Assembly: GCA_902729315.2 (NCBI GenBank)
Contig: LR746271.1
Span: forward strand, 2,936,001 to 3,000,000
From: Spirodela intermedia
Taxonomy: Eukaryota; Streptophyta; Magnoliopsida; Alismatales; Araceae
DNA: 64,000 bases
Direction of reading: 5' to 3'
Of the stretch, positions 43,277 to 57,900 are shown one piece after another. Positions within the stretch are counted from its first letter, which is position 1; every line of letters begins with the position of its first letter. A model generated the notes under the pieces. The model made no database searches. It saw nothing but the letters and a program-made list of their open reading frames with translations, and had not been told where the DNA came from. Made by a program: the position numbers and the translations under genes.

Positions 43277-45675
43277 ATGTGGGAAGGCTTCAGCGCAAAC
43301 AAGAGACACGTCTTTAGAGGCAAAAATTCATGTGGACCCCACGGCTATCTTACTACCCAAGAAATCTACAACATTTCAACGAAATCCCCCCTCATTGACT
43401 GTCGTCTGTTAACCCATGAATTGTCTTTTTGTTCCCCCCCATGGCTCAGAATTTTGTTAAATAATTTATTTAAAACATTTCACCAACGTACCAATATTTT
43501 TAACAACATACTTTCTAGTAGCTTTAATTCGGTCAACATTGAGACACCCTATGCTACATTTTAGAGCTTTGCTAATAATTTTTGAAAGAAAATCTCTTAC
43601 TATAGAGAACTGTAAATATAGGATAGCATGCTATTTAAAACATAGCATGGGATGGTATACAATAAGAGCTTGGAGAGAATTTGTCTGCTTTTCAAAGCAT
43701 GGCACGTCACATAAATCTATAATTCATGTTTTTATATGCATAAGTGCATACGGTTGATGCCTAGTCACATGTTGGTCACTTTTTCTAGGGACACAATTAA
43801 ATTATTTTTTATAATTTTGGATTTCATATTTCTAATGAATCGCAATTATCATAGGTTTTTAATATACAATTTCAACCGAATTCAACAAGGCATTGCTTGC
43901 AAATTTATAACATTTATTGTTATCTCAAAATGATCTCCACAAATTTAGGATAAACTTTGGATTTTATTTTATGGTATAAAATCTTTATGTGAAGGAAACT
44001 ACTTTGAAATAACTCATTCCTCTTGAGTAAAAAAGACAAAATACTGAATTAATTTCACTTTATATGAAGGAAATTAAATGTTATCAATAACTAAGAAAGT
44101 AAGTTGACTTTGCTAAAAAAACTTAGAACCTATTATGACAAAGTTATCACTTAAATGGAGTGAGTAGACTCACAAGACAAGAATATGAGACACAATGTCA
44201 TCGAAGTGGATACAAAATTAAATTATTGATATATTTTAATTTCAATAGTTATTTTAAACTTCTTAGTTGGAAGTGAGTCAACTCCATGGTGAGAAGAATG
44301 CTGAGGGGTACAACTCCTCATAAACAAATATAGAAAGTAGAAGATTTTCATATTCTTAATTAAGCATTCAAGTAACCTATCATCCAAAGAAGCTTCTACA
44401 CCATCATGCCTTGTATGTGAAAAGAACTAATGTGCTAAATTATAATAATTTATTTTTTGATTTCTTGTATTGTATTTGAGTACTTATATTACTCAAGGTA
44501 ATATAGACCTATTACTTTGAAGTAGATTAGGTGAGGGCTAACATTGGTGAGGGCTAACCTAGTTCCAAATATGATAAGAAATTATATTTTAATTTAAATT
44601 TTAAAAATACATATTTATTCCCTCCCCCTCTTTTATTTCTCTTATGGTTTCCATTAAAGTTGTATTAATTAACATAAACGTAATACAAAGGCTCAAACTT
44701 GGTCATTGTGAGTTATATAAGAGTCATATGATACAAGACAAGATAGTAAACTATAGTGTCAACCAATGATCGCTTAAGATCAAACCATCCATCTGTAAAG
44801 ACTCACAAGAGTCAACATAAGAAACATGTAAAAATAAACAAGTCATACATACTAACATTAAAAAAAATAATGCATAAGAATCATAGTTTTTGATTAGCTA
44901 TGAAAGGATTATAAAGTTAGGGCAATCTATTTGAGATGATGGAAGAAAGTAAGAAGGCACAAGATAATGTATTATATATAAGTGACTTAACTAAAAATAA
45001 ATCCTGAGTTGAGTAATTCTAGCTAAGGAATAGAGTAGAAAATGCGTGACTTGAATGGGTGAGAGTTATGGTTCACTATGATATTTAGAGCAAGATATAT
45101 TCATGAGTAGACATGAGTGAATGAGAATAGGCATGAGACTAGGTATATATGTGTTGGCATAAGATTTAAGTGTGATGATGGGCACTCATATGCCAATAGA
45201 TTAATATATGTTAACACAAATAAGCACACAACATGTATATAAACAAGCATATGGGTCAACACCCCCATGGATGTGCAGATAGGTGCATGGCCTCAAATAA
45301 AATGAGGCATGGATGAGCATGTGACTAGGTGCAGATGCTAGTGTCCAACCCTCTTTTTTTTTCTTTCTAGTTCTCCTTGTACAAATTGTATTCTTATTTT
45401 TCCTTTTTTTAAGGTTTTATAATTCTTGACTTGATTTATACATGATAATAGGTGCATTGGGATAGCAAATGATCTCTCCAAGTAGGCTAACTATTAAAGC
45501 TAGATTTTTGTGTTTTAATTAGTGTTTTTATTTTATTTTATTTTTTAAACTTATATAATAAATATAGGATTTTTTTTTAATTTTAGAAGTCTAAAGTTAA
45601 AATACTTAGCATAATTTTAGATTATTTAAAAATATAAAAATATTTTATCCGTTGGCAAGCTAGCACTCAATAGTT

Positions 45676-45990
45676 GACCGAGAGGGGCGCTATGGTTGAG
45701 TGGGTAGACAGAGACCGAGGGAGCCACAAGCTGGGCTCGAGTGACGAAGGACTCACTCTGTGCATGTGTGTGTCACTCTCCTTCCACATCTTGGTAACCA
45801 ACTAGTATGGGGCAAGGAGCGTCCATACACACATGTGCGTGTGAGGGCTGACCACCTTTTTGCCTTCTCCCAAGATGGTCCTATGCATTATTTTATTTCA
45901 AGAGATAGGATCTCTGATGACAAGCTGTAACTTTGATTTATATTTGGCTCATGCTTCTATAATATTTTTGATGTGGGACTAAAAGTTTTC
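45676..45990 (+). mobile_element. tRNA-derived SINE-like element, copy 1
   Basis: Has an RNA polymerase III A-box-like TGGTTGAGTGGG (45693-45704) and a B-box-like GGCTCGAGTGA (45734-45744) about 30 bp apart. A body shared with 49715-49940 follows (CTCCTTCCACATC, TATGGGGCAAGGAG, ATGTGGGACTAAA). The ends are approximate. Confidence 0.6.
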
Positions 45991-47134
45991 GTCCATCTCA
46001 GATGGCCATCTGGAGTGTAGTGTGATCTAGCAGTATTCAGCAAGCCACATCATCAAATGAGTCAAATCCTAGAACTAGCAAGCTGCCTCAATACTAGATG
46101 CATAAAGCAAACTATCGACGATTCGTGAATCCGACACCGCTCAACACGCACATAACCTTACAAGATGATCCAACAAATGACGAGCCGCCATGGTACTAGG
46201 GACTTAAGTTCTCGATTGATACTGGTTTGTGGCTAGTTGATCCTATGTCACTCAATGCGCCACATGACTAAGCATATTTGATCTAGCGATTCACGAAGCG
46301 CCATGATATTAGGAACCTAAGCTCTCACATGTATCATTGTTAGGGATATAAAGATAATAATAAACTATTATTTGATAAAAAAGAAATATTTGATTACCTT
46401 TAAATCCTGACGGTAGTCACGAATACAATAATTTGTTCTTTCCTCCTTTTGTGCGATTGATGTCTCTAGCAATCAGCAAGCTCATTCCTTCCTCCCCTAA
46501 CTACACTTTAGGCCTCCGATGAGTAGTCAACTCTTTATTTCTTCCCCCAGACGACGATGACAACATGGTTGACCTCTCTTTCGGCGGATCTCTCCAACAA
46601 GCGGTGTAGCATTTCCAGATGATACTTCTGCGACTTTTGACATGGTGTGGCATGTCTGAACAAAACCAAGTCACCACACCTGTCTCTAGTTGTCCTAGAG
46701 ATAAATCAAACTTGGGCAACAATTTATTTTCTACTTTCAATATTTACTTACCTATTTTTATCATTTATTTATATTTTAAGACAAATTATTTTCATTTCAT
46801 ACACATTTCGATTGAAATGAGTAGAACTAATTCAAAACTTGATAAATGATCTTCATTCTTCTTATAAATCCTCCAACACTTGTTTGAGATCAAGTTAAGA
46901 TCATTTTCAACTTATTTTTTTATTGATTTTCACAATTAAATTTCAATGTATTCATATTTTAAGTGTCCTAAGAATAACGAGTATTTTTCTATTTTCTAAT
47001 ACTAAATTACCAAGATTAAAGGCTGATTAATGAACGTTTAATTGTTAAAACAAACTGGAGACATTCACGGCTGACCTCATATCATGTGTGTGAATCTTTG
47101 AGTACATATTGAGTCGAGAATAATAGTCACTGTA

Positions 47135-47470
47135 GAAATGGGTTGACCGTATTTCTCTCTTTCTTTATTTTAATTTTATTTCTTTCTCTCCCTCTCTCGT
47201 GAAACCTCTCTTTTCTCTCCATCTCTCATGAGATATCTCCCTTTTTATCCCTCTCTCTCTATTGATCTCCTTCTCTTTCTCTCTCGATCGATCTTCCTCT
47301 CTCTCATCTCTCTCTCTCGTGAAACTTTTATCTCTCTCTCCATCTCACGTGAGATTTCTCTCCTCCTCTCTCTTACTCTCCCTTTTGAAGAGTTCATCCC
47401 TTCTCTCTCTCATGAGAGCTCTCTCTTCTTTCTTTTTCTCCTTTTCTCTACTTCTCTTCTTTTATTCTTC
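47135..47470 (+). repeat. Polypyrimidine (CT-rich) repeat tract
   Basis: Over 300 bp of CT-rich sequence with recurring CTCTCGTGAAAC and CTCATGAGA motifs. The open frames across it (47228-47539) are Leu/Ser artefacts. Confidence 0.85.
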
Positions 47471-48440
47471 AGACCTCATCTTTTTATTTTATTATTTATA
47501 TTAAATAGAGATAAAATATTAAAGTCACTCTATATATAAATTAAATTAGCTTTCACAAGGGATTAATCAATCTCCTTGTGTTCGACTTGAGACATACTTC
47601 TATAATAATATTTTATTAAGTCTTAGTTATAAATATTATTAAATAATGTGCATTTAAACACAACAACAAGTGCACATCAACAACTCATTTCTCATCCTAT
47701 CATAGAGGTGGCATTGAAGAATAGATAGGTTCATTTTTCTATTTCCATATCACATCTTTAGACCAATTGTTCATATTAGATTTGCATTGTCTAATGAAAA
47801 TGTCTATTTGGCAATTAACATGCATCTCCTAGAGTCTTAATGTTCATGCAATTTAATGAACATATTTGCTTACCATTTGACTCATGTCTCTAACTTGATG
47901 TCACCACATCCATAAATCATATTTATTTCAGTCACCTCAATGAAGAGTCTATTTAAAGTTTGCATTATGATTTGATAAATTAAGACAAACTGGTGATCTA
48001 CTTATAATTTTTAACAATTTAATACATCACAATGGTTGGGCACATTTATTTGTAGTTATCAACAATCTGATCTATCATGATTGATGGACAAATCAGTTTT
48101 AAATTGTTAACAATCTAATCTATATCATGATTGATGGGTAAACGTTTGTGATTGTCAACAATCAGAACTATAAAGACTAATGGGTAAATATGTTTGTAAA
48201 TCATGAGTATGTATCTAGCAATCAGATTCAACGCATCTCACATATGCGTAACCCAACATCATGATTCATGGCAATTTTGGACTTCAATCAAATAACCTAT
48301 TTTCTTCCTTTCTCATCATTTTTTCATAAAGTAAATCAAAGTAATATAGAAATCTTTGACAACTTTAACAAAATAATTTTCCGCTTCCAAGTACATTAAC
48401 TGCTTGATTGGATTTGTCAAATGTATGAAAAATCTTAGTT

Positions 48441-48602
48441 TCAAATGCTAACAGTGCATCATTCACATATATCAAATCATGAATAAACGTATTCTCATAA
48501 ATACAATGATCACCATGTTTAATAATACAAAATATAGAAATCATATTTAATTGATCTCTAAGACTTGTATGCATTATTTTTTCATTGCTAGAAGGCGTAG
48601 AT
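48441..48602 (+). mobile_element. 3' internal tail of a second copia element
   Basis: Matches 58238-58392, the sequence just before the 3' LTR of the large copia element (shared ATCATTNNCATATATCAAATC, CAATGATCACCAT, AGACTTGTATGCAT). It therefore belongs inside an element yet lies to the left of the left LTR. Confidence 0.7.
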
Positions 48603-49462
48603 TGTTGGAGCATCAAATGAATGATAGTTTGATGATAACAATATTCATAAGATTACTTAAAGTTACATCTAATCTCAAATGATAATATTAAAGTACTCAT
48701 ATATATTTAATATAATATTATTATATATTTATATGAGAACTGATTGAACATAGTTCTTATCAGTAATGTTGAATTTATATATTTAATTGACTTCATCGTA
48801 TAAAATTACCATGTTACATATTGTTGTTAAAAGTGTCGATATTTATATAATATGACATAGTGAGAAAGTAATGATAAGCACATTAGAATCAACAAGATAA
48901 CAAGAAGTAAAATATGGGTATAAAATCTTAATCAATCTACTTTTCACTTGTGACATTAGCTCATTACTTTTAAGTGGTTTTGATATTGTTTCAATCAATT
49001 GGATTCATATGACTTACTAAATTTAATGTGATCTTTTAGATATTAAATATAGTATTTTATAAAATTATTTTAAATATCATGAATCACTAAAATCATAATT
49101 ATAAATATTGAGATCACAATTCAAGATGTTATCTTGATGATTTTATTTTATCATGATCTATATTGTTTGTTCCATTTTAATGATATATGATCCTTTCTAA
49201 CCTTTGATTATATCAATACGACTCAGATATTTATAATGTTCTTTAAAAGTATTACATATTGATTTCTTTTAAGGATATCCAAACTTATAAAGGGCATATT
49301 GTATTGCTTTTCTAGTAATTTTAATTTATATTCATTTCTAGAAATATTACCATTGTGACATAAGGGAAAATATAGAGAAACATCAAATCACATGTTTCTA
49401 TACATGTACAGCTTTCCAATGGCTAATTAGACTTAAACATCTATCTTTAACTCTTTTACAAC

Positions 49463-51098
49463 TGATAAGTCTTCATTATCATGAGTTAATAATTAGTAAA
49501 TAATATAGTTTTAGCCTTAACTCATGATAAATAGACTTATATTTGTGTTAAAGTGTGAAAAGTGGTTTTCAGTTGATTAATGTGAATTTTTGGATAATTA
49601 TGTGATTTTACATGAATTTATATGATTTTTACAGTCTTGCTTTTGAGATAAATGAAGAAAAAGAAATAAAAATAAGACAAAATGAGGGGGAGACCCGCCG
49701 GCCAGCCAGGCCCGCAAGCGGGTCAGAAGCTCAGTTAGGGAGTAGCCGCGAGCAAGGGCTCGAGCGACTTGGACTGATAGGGGCACGTGTGCGCCACTCC
49801 CCTTCCACATCACCAGTGGCTAGCCGACTATGGGGCAAGGAGTGGTCGTACACGCGAGAGAAGGGACTTTGTTTAGACAGCTAACATTACTATATATTCG
49901 CCTGAAAAATCGGCGCACAACCGATGTGGGACTAAACCCGCGTCACACCTTCCTCAGAAGGGGTGGACAATCGGCGTGGGTTCGAATCCTCCTAGAGTCA
50001 AAATTCATATATTTTTATCTGATTATCGCGACTTTCCTGCAGATCGCCGGTGAAGGATTAAGCAACGAGAATCGCTGGATCATCGGCGAAAATCTCGTCA
50101 ACGCGATTCGCGGAGCATTGCTACTAAAATTGCTGAACGATTTGCGATAAAAGGATCGCGAATCCATCAAGTAAATCATCTCTGATTGATTGACGAACAA
50201 GCCGTCGTCGGGAAGAGGACGATCCGCGGGGAGACGAGTCGCCACCTCCTGAGAGTGTACCAGATGTGATGAAGAGCCTCCTCTTGTTGTGCGGACCTGA
50301 GGATGAAGCTCCCTGACATGCGCCCCACCTCCATCCAGCTCCTCTCTGTCGGGTGACAACCACCGGAGAGCTACAAAGTCGTCGTTTTTCCGCTCCGCCG
50401 GGTGACAGCCGCCGGAGACGACTCGGCGATCCATTTCATTAATTTCTAGACTTCGCGAGAAGATCTAGAGATTGCCCACGTCGTCTTTGTCAAAGGAGAG
50501 CCTTCGAGGTTGTGGACACTGCACGACGATCCTCCCGAATGCTCAGGATTCTGGTGCATCGCCGACGCATTGGCGTCGTGACATCGGAACTCTGTTTTCC
50601 TGCTTTCAACTTACTTTACGCTTCATTTAGTGATAGTTTTTGTGATTTTAATTTACCAAAATATACTTTGTTCTATTACGATTCTTCTGACTTTTACAGA
50701 TCTTAATTTGATTAATTAAATCGTCTGTAATCGCTTACGTAAGAATCGTCGGGCAGAACTCTGTTTCCGCCCGATTCGCGTTCGCCGGGCGCTGACGTCA
50801 TCCTGACGTCCGCACCCTTATTTCCCTTTTTCGTGAATTTTAAATATATTTTCTTTTCATTTCCTAGTCTACAATTCATAGAAAATCGTATTCATTGAAA
50901 AAAATTCTGAATAATTACCATATATTATATTACATCCCTGTGATCGACCTGGAAAATTACCGCTATTTTTAAAACTTTTATTGAATTATAATTGATATAT
51001 TTGTTCAGAAATACTTCTAAATATCCGAAAATTCGTATTTTCTAGTTTTATAAATTTTAGATTTGCGTGATTTAATATACAACGACTGAGTCACGTCA
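49463..51098 (+). mobile_element. 1.64-kb solo-LTR-like insertion
   Basis: Interrupts the copia 5' LTR at a point where the 3' LTR is continuous. It begins TGATAAG, ends ACGTCA and is flanked by the direct repeat ACAAC (49458-49462 and 51099-51103), a 5-bp target-site duplication. It holds no gag or pol and includes the second SINE-like copy. Confidence 0.8.
49715..49940 (+). mobile_element. tRNA-derived SINE-like element, copy 2
   Basis: Shares body motifs with 45676-45990 (CCCTTCCACATC, TATGGGGCAAGGAG, ATGTGGGACTAAA). The B-box is GGCTCGAGCGA (49757-49767); the A-box is degenerate. It lies inside the 1.64-kb insertion. Confidence 0.5.
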
Positions 51099-51700
51099 AC
51101 AACCAAAGAATTTTATTTATTTATTTTATAGAAAAATATGAGGAAAATTATGATATATTTTTTGGTTGATCAGATTGTATCAAGGCACTAAGTAACATTA
51201 CTCAAACATTTAGTGACCAATCTCAACTAATTTAAAGGGAAATGCCTTCCATCTTCAGCTAGCATTCTTACAAGAAGAGGACTACAAATATCATGTCCTG
51301 GTCATCATCCTTTTCATCAACATTCCTAACTCACTCCAAGTCAATATCATTTCCAGAAATCATACCATATTGAGATTTTTATTATCTGTGGTGAGATAAA
51401 TGTGATGCAAAATACTTATTTATCATGTGTGGGAGGATTCTCTATTAACACTAATGTGGCCTCTTAGAGTCATGAATTTATAAGAAAAGTTGGATATAAA
51501 ATTTCTTAGGAGCTAAGCCCCTATAATTAATGATATGACATTCTAGAGCTATGAATCTAGGAGGGAGATTATACATGAATTTTCAAGAGGGTTGATATCA
51601 TTAATCATTGATTGTAGTTGGATAATCACAATTAGTGTAACCAAAGAATAGTTATGTTCTTGGATAGTGGACGTAGGTAATTGACTGATGACTACTATAA

Positions 51701-51906
51701 AAACATAGTGTGTTCTAAGTTAACTGATAAATCCACTTATTCATTATCTTAAGAGAAGAGTGAAACTCTAAAAAACATTATCTAAGAATGAAATAAGAAA
51801 ATTAAAAACATAGTGTGTTCTAAGTTAACTGATAAATCCACTTATTCATTATCTTAAGAGAAGAGTGAAACTCTAAAAAACATTATCTAAGAATGAAATA
51901 AGAAAA
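51701..51906 (+). repeat. ~105-bp tandem duplication in the copia 5' LTR
   Basis: Two almost identical units starting AAACATAGTGTGTTCTAAG. The 3' LTR has only one unit (near 60219-60315). Confidence 0.9.
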
Positions 51907-51960
51907 TAACATATCAATTTAACCCCCCCCCCCTTCTTGATCTTAGTGTAGGCCAAAACG

Positions 51961-54900
51961 AAATATACATAAGAAAAAAAAATTAAAAAGTTGATATAAT
52001 AACTAACACATTAAGATATAGCATATGTTGGAGCTCAATCTGTAGACCACCATTATCAATAGATCAAATTATGTTCTTTGGAAGAATCAAATGGAGACTT
52101 TCATCAAAGGTTTAGATTAATAATTATGAGAAATTATCATAGATGGACAATTGGAAGTAAATAATGATGCTCCTATAGAACAGCAAAGAAAAACTCAACC
52201 CATAAATATTAGAGCTAAAAATGAATTCGTTAGAGGGTTATACAAAAGAACTTAATACAGTCTTTACTTGTGAATTTGGAAAAGAGATTTGGGATAAACT
52301 ATAAGTTACTCATGAAGTTGAAATAGAATAAAGCAGTAAAAAAGTTGTAGTTGAAAGCAGAAAGAGACAATATATAACTCTATAAAAAATTTAGATGAGA
52401 AATAAATGAAGAAAGACATGCTTCATCACCACTAAATTAGAGAAAAATGACTTATTTGATGAAGAAGCTTCAAGAAAGGAATTTTTAGAATGCCTCCTGA
52501 ATCTTATAAAAGAGAAGGCAAGTCATGAAAAATCTAGAAAAAAAATCATAGAGTTGAAGGAAAAAATGAAAACCAAGTATGAACATTTTGACAGAAATTA
52601 GAAATACATAGATATTTTGAACCATAAAATAGAAGAACTATCTAATGTTAATTGAAGTTAGAACAAGAAAAACTTAAGAGAGGCACATTTTCTGAAAAGA
52701 CTGATAGTAGAAAGAAAAATAAAGAATATGGGGAAAAAAACTAGAAAACTATTTTATGAAAATTAGAGACAATCAACAAAAAACAAATAGTCACACTATT
52801 CATAGTGAGAAATTAGCAGAAAGAGGAAAAAGAAATTTGGAGAACTATTTTTTGAAGTTGGATGACAGCCAATGAAAATTAGAACTGTTGATAGGAAATC
52901 AACATAGATATGTGAGTAATAGAGGAATACAATATGATGAACAACATAGAGAAGTAAAAGCTGAAAAACAAATCAAATATACCCATCATATTAAGTTGTG
53001 CAAAAATAATGAAATAAGTAAAAATATTCATGTTTATGCATATCTAGTGAGGAAACTTGTCAACCCCAAATGATTAATGTCAAGAACTCTTAAATTTATT
53101 ATAGAAAAATAAAGAACATTTAGGCAAACTTTGAGAGAACATATAAAATCCTTAGGACTAGCTACAAAATCTTTGGAAAGTCAAAAGTATAAAGAAAACA
53201 TGAGGATTCTAGCGAGACTAAAACTTACGTAAATATGAATCCTTAAGTTAATAACTAGAAAACTGTCAAGAAGACAAAAGTTCATAGGAGAGTATAAAGA
53301 AGACTCAAAACAGAAAATTAGGCAAGTTTGGGTCCCTAAACCAATACTAGAAACTTTAAGAATTTAAATCCAAATTATATCTGGATCACTATCACAAATT
53401 AAAATGTTATTTATTGAAACAAAAGAGAGAAGGTTGTTTGCCTCATTTATTGAAAAAGGAGGTGAAGTAGCCTATAAGGGAAATAAAATGAAGAATAAAA
53501 ATAACATATAGAACATACAAATAGAATGAAAGTTTATATTGAAGTTGATTGTTATCATGTCTTGAACACATAAAGTAATATGTTTGTTATTACTATTTTA
53601 TGAGAAAATTCCATGTCACTTATCTTTAAGATCTGTTGAAATCAAACATATGTTTAGTGGTATTGATGATTTCAGAAATTTAGGGAAGATATGACATAGA
53701 CGAGTGATACATGTAAATATTAGAACAATATTGAAAATCACATAAATTAGAACATGTGCAATGATTGTTAAACTTATGATTAGATAAATCTTTTGATTGT
53801 GATATATGTCTTAGAAGAAAATCACACAAACTAAAGGACATGATCAAAACCAGTCAACTTCTAAAATTATTGTATAAACATTTTCAAACAAAATCAGGAG
53901 TCAAAGTGGAAAAAGATATAAGTTTATGATCACTCAAGATATATATGAGCATTCTCCTTAGAACAAAGATGACATTTTTTATGAGTTCAGAAAGATCACC
54001 AAGGGAATCGAAAATGAAATGTATTCATGAATTAAGGGAATTTTAGAAGCGATCATTATGAAAAATTTGAAAATATGAAATAATCAGAATCTTTGTGAGG
54101 ACCACAGAATTACTCATATGTTGTTGAGAGAAAAATATAAGACATATTTGTTGAATGTTTCTATGAAGGTGTTTGTATAAAAATAATGTGCCTAAATACT
54201 TTTAAGTTAAGGTAACAAATATGACATATTATATCATGAATAGGAGCATGATCTAACCAATTATCAGTGAAACGTTTATGAGTTACTTGAAGGAAATCAG
54301 AAAGAAGTTTCACCTAAGGAAAAAGAAGAACTGTTAGACACTAATTTCAGAAAGTTTCAATCAATGATAATACATGGCTCTCCCTAAATTAGAGAAAAAT
54401 CTTGAGAATGAGACTCTTATGAGATAACGAATACATGTTTAGAGTTGTCCAACATAGCAAACTTTAGGGATGTTAAGAAAGGAACACATGCATGACCTCT
54501 GTGAAAAATACAGAAACTTTGAGTACATTGATATGCCTAAAGAACATTGAAAGTGTTTTGAAATATGAAAATTAGACTGAAGTTATGATTGAGAAATTAA
54601 ACAAGTCTTAAGAAACGAAAGGTTTGAAGATTAGTACTCAAAGGTCTGAAATGTCTATCATAAGAACTAAGGATGTTTAACAATAAAATAAAAACAGAAA
54701 TGAAATATTATGATAATAAATGTGGTATAGTGGATAAATTATGATGTACTGAGGAATCTGTCAGCCTATGTAATCCATAAAAGTATTACCTCATATCAAA
54801 TTTGTGTAGAGAATATTTCTCAATAGTGAAACTAGAAAAGTATGTGAGTCGATCACCTAGTTTTACAAATTCATAATATCTCGATCATGTCTTAAAATTA

Positions 54901-57900
54901 TCCAAAGCTTTACATGATAACATAAAGAAGCTCTAAGATCCTAGTGTGAAAGATTGGCATCTATCTTATCAGAAGATAGGACTAATAGAGTAAGTATTAA
55001 TACTACTTTATTAATCAAAGAAAATGATGAACATATACTTATGGTACAAGTGTATGAAAATTATATAATCTTCATATGAAAATTCATTACATGAATTTTG
55101 AGAGATCATAAAGAAGAAATTTGAGATCAATGTGATAGGTAAACTTAATTATTGTTGAAGATTTCAAGTGAACTATTGGAAAAATCTAATCATTCAAGAA
55201 GAATAGAAAAGAAAACTCTTAGAAAACTCTTAGAAAACTTTTATGAACAGTAAGATCAAAATCAATCTTGATAGAAATGTAATTCTATACATAAGAAAAT
55301 GTATGGATATATGGTAAGACCTCTTTGATATTTAACCTTCAGCAATCTTGTCATAATATTATGTGTGCTGATGTACTCAACTTCAAGATGATCAAAGGAA
55401 TTATAGTTGACAATCATAAATAAAAAAATACTTATATTTAGCACATATCTGATTTAGGAATTTAGTTTCCTAAACTAGTATGACTTGAGCTTACTTCCAA
55501 CGACTTTGATTCTGTTGGAAGTATAAAAATAAAAAAAACTAGTGACTAATATTTATTCCTAGGAGGATGTTTAATTTCATTGGCATCAAACAAATCAACC
55601 ATAGTTATTTGTCAATAATTGAAGTTACGTGTACTAGATTATGTTTCTCATAAGTATTATGAGTCAAATCATATCTCAAGGATTATGAGAATAACTCAAA
55701 AAACATTTCCATTATATGTGATAACATGAGTGCCAAAAATTTAGTAAAAATTTAGCAAATATTTGACATCATTCTACTTTACTTTTTACCAATAGAGATG
55801 GTACAACTTAAATACTATTTCCAATAAAATAAATTTCAATTGGCCTCTCTTCATTATATCTTTGAGTATAGATAGATTCATGACTCTCTAAAGAGAAATT
55901 ACAAAATGCATTAAGGAAGAGGTATGGAAAATAAAAGAAAATTGAAATTATTTTGTGATAAAAAGTCAGTCCAAAATCCATTGAAATTATTGCATACTTA
56001 TGACTATTTTTTGGATCAGAACCATGAAATGACTCATGATTCAAATTAGTAATGGCCTACCAAATTATTTTCGAAACATACAAGTCAAGTTAAGCTAGAA
56101 AATTTAATGTGAAATTATTTATGTTCAGAAATCAGTCCAAAATTTGTTGAAACTTTTAGTTATTTATGGTTTTTTTCAAGATTAAAAGTATTGAGATGAA
56201 TGATGATTTAGGTTTGTGAATGAAAAATGAATCAGTTATGAATTTCATGATCTATGATAAACTATTGAGACCAGAAAATTAGAAAAACAGAGTGATGGGA
56301 AGGAATACAGAAATAAGAAAATCAAACATAAATTTGGAAGCAATTTGGGGCACACCTCTGAAATATTCTTGGGCACTGATTTATTAATGATTATTGAAAT
56401 TATGAGTCTTGATAGAAGAACAGAAAATTGACAAGTGACATAATTATGTTCAAAATATTGATTTAGAAATTCTAACGACTCCCACTTCTTATGTGCATAG
56501 AAATCATGAAACCAAATGTCCATTATATTCATACATGACTGGTCAATGACTGTCCATTCTTATATCCTCTGGATGTGTTATGATTATAAGACAAAGAACT
56601 TAGAAAATCAGAGAAATCGAGTGAATGTTAAAAAGATGTAAATGATAGTGAGAATTAAAACTTAGAAAAGCTTACTTAAAATTCCTTGCCAACAATGATT
56701 GATAAATGCAATGGATCAATGTAGTATAGAATACAAAGACAGATCTTTAATTCAAAATTCAATTACATTCAGAATATGAATTTTTCGATTGACTTGATCT
56801 ACATTTCAGTTTAATTGATCCAATCTTAAAGCCATATTGATAGGGGGAGTAATCTTAAATTAGGTTCATTAAATCTTGGCCCTTGATCACTTATCTATGT
56901 GTGAAACCTGATTCTAATTGCCAACACTCTGATTTTTTTCGATCCTTAAAAGTAAAATTGAACAATAGAGTCTATGACCCATAGATAGTCTTCTAACTAT
57001 AAATATGACTAAGTCCTTGAAAATCTTAACTGGTATTTTCTTCTACAAGTCAAGTCATATCCTAAAGTCGCCATCTCAAGATATATTTCTAAAAATTTCA
57101 AAACATAGCTCTATTTTTGACAAAAATCTTAATGTGCTCATGTTCTATTGTACTATGAGTTACATGATTTCATCTTGAATTAAATCTCTGATCTATAAAA
57201 AAATATTTTTTTAAAAATCATGAGCAGCACATAAATTTCAAATCATTCTCATGGTCATTCACACAAAAATTAAAATAGTTTATTTTCATTTTTAGACCAA
57301 ATTGTCAAAACTATGCATGAACACAACCAGTTATAATTCTAACAAAGAAAATCATTCTGATGGAAATCGTATGAAAGAAAATTTGGTGATTCTTTCACAT
57401 GAATGTTATGACCTTATTGAGAGCAATGCTATTTTTGACTTCCAATTGATGTCATAGATTGTACACAACTTCATGACATATTATTTCTGAATTGACATTT
57501 AAAGCAAATGAATCAATCCATAAACTTGTTCACTTCTTACTCTGGAAATTTATGTGACTCTCTATCATTACAACTCAATGTTGAATTTATTCTGCATTAA
57601 CAACAGAATATCTTTGCATTCATGAAGGAATCTCATGACAACCTATGTCTCAAATGCTCATCATTCATTTAAAAAAAATACTTAATCAAACATTGTTAAA
57701 ATAATAGCTGAAGTCAATATAAATTATAAAGGATGAAATGAACTACAGTCATGAATGAAACATACTTGACATAGATATACAAACTTGTTTAACCATTGCT
57801 GACCAAGTTATAGATTATCATTTTATCAAGGTCAAATAGTAAATTTAGTTACTTTTATTTATCTCATAATGAAAGAATACATCTTAAACTTCGAGCATTA

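Larger units (their letters stand above)
43277..48440. other. AT-rich gene-free region
   Basis: About 5 kb with no supported gene. It contains a SINE-like element (45676-45990), a polypyrimidine tract (47135-47470) and otherwise AT-rich sequence without recognisable coding or LTR signal. Confidence 0.6.
48603..51960 (+). repeat. 5' LTR of the large copia element (interrupted)
   Basis: Aligns with 58393-60370 on both sides of the insertion 49463-51098, and contains a local ~105-bp tandem duplication (51701-51906). The 3' end is placed by comparison with the other LTR. Confidence 0.8.

Noticed and set aside
47228-47539. 103-codon Leu/Ser/Phe-rich ORF
   Set aside because: CT-rich low-complexity tract without start context or domain.
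49960-49998. tRNA gene suggested by the B-box GGTTCGAATCC
   Set aside because: No matching acceptor stem or D-arm upstream; more likely SINE-related or chance.
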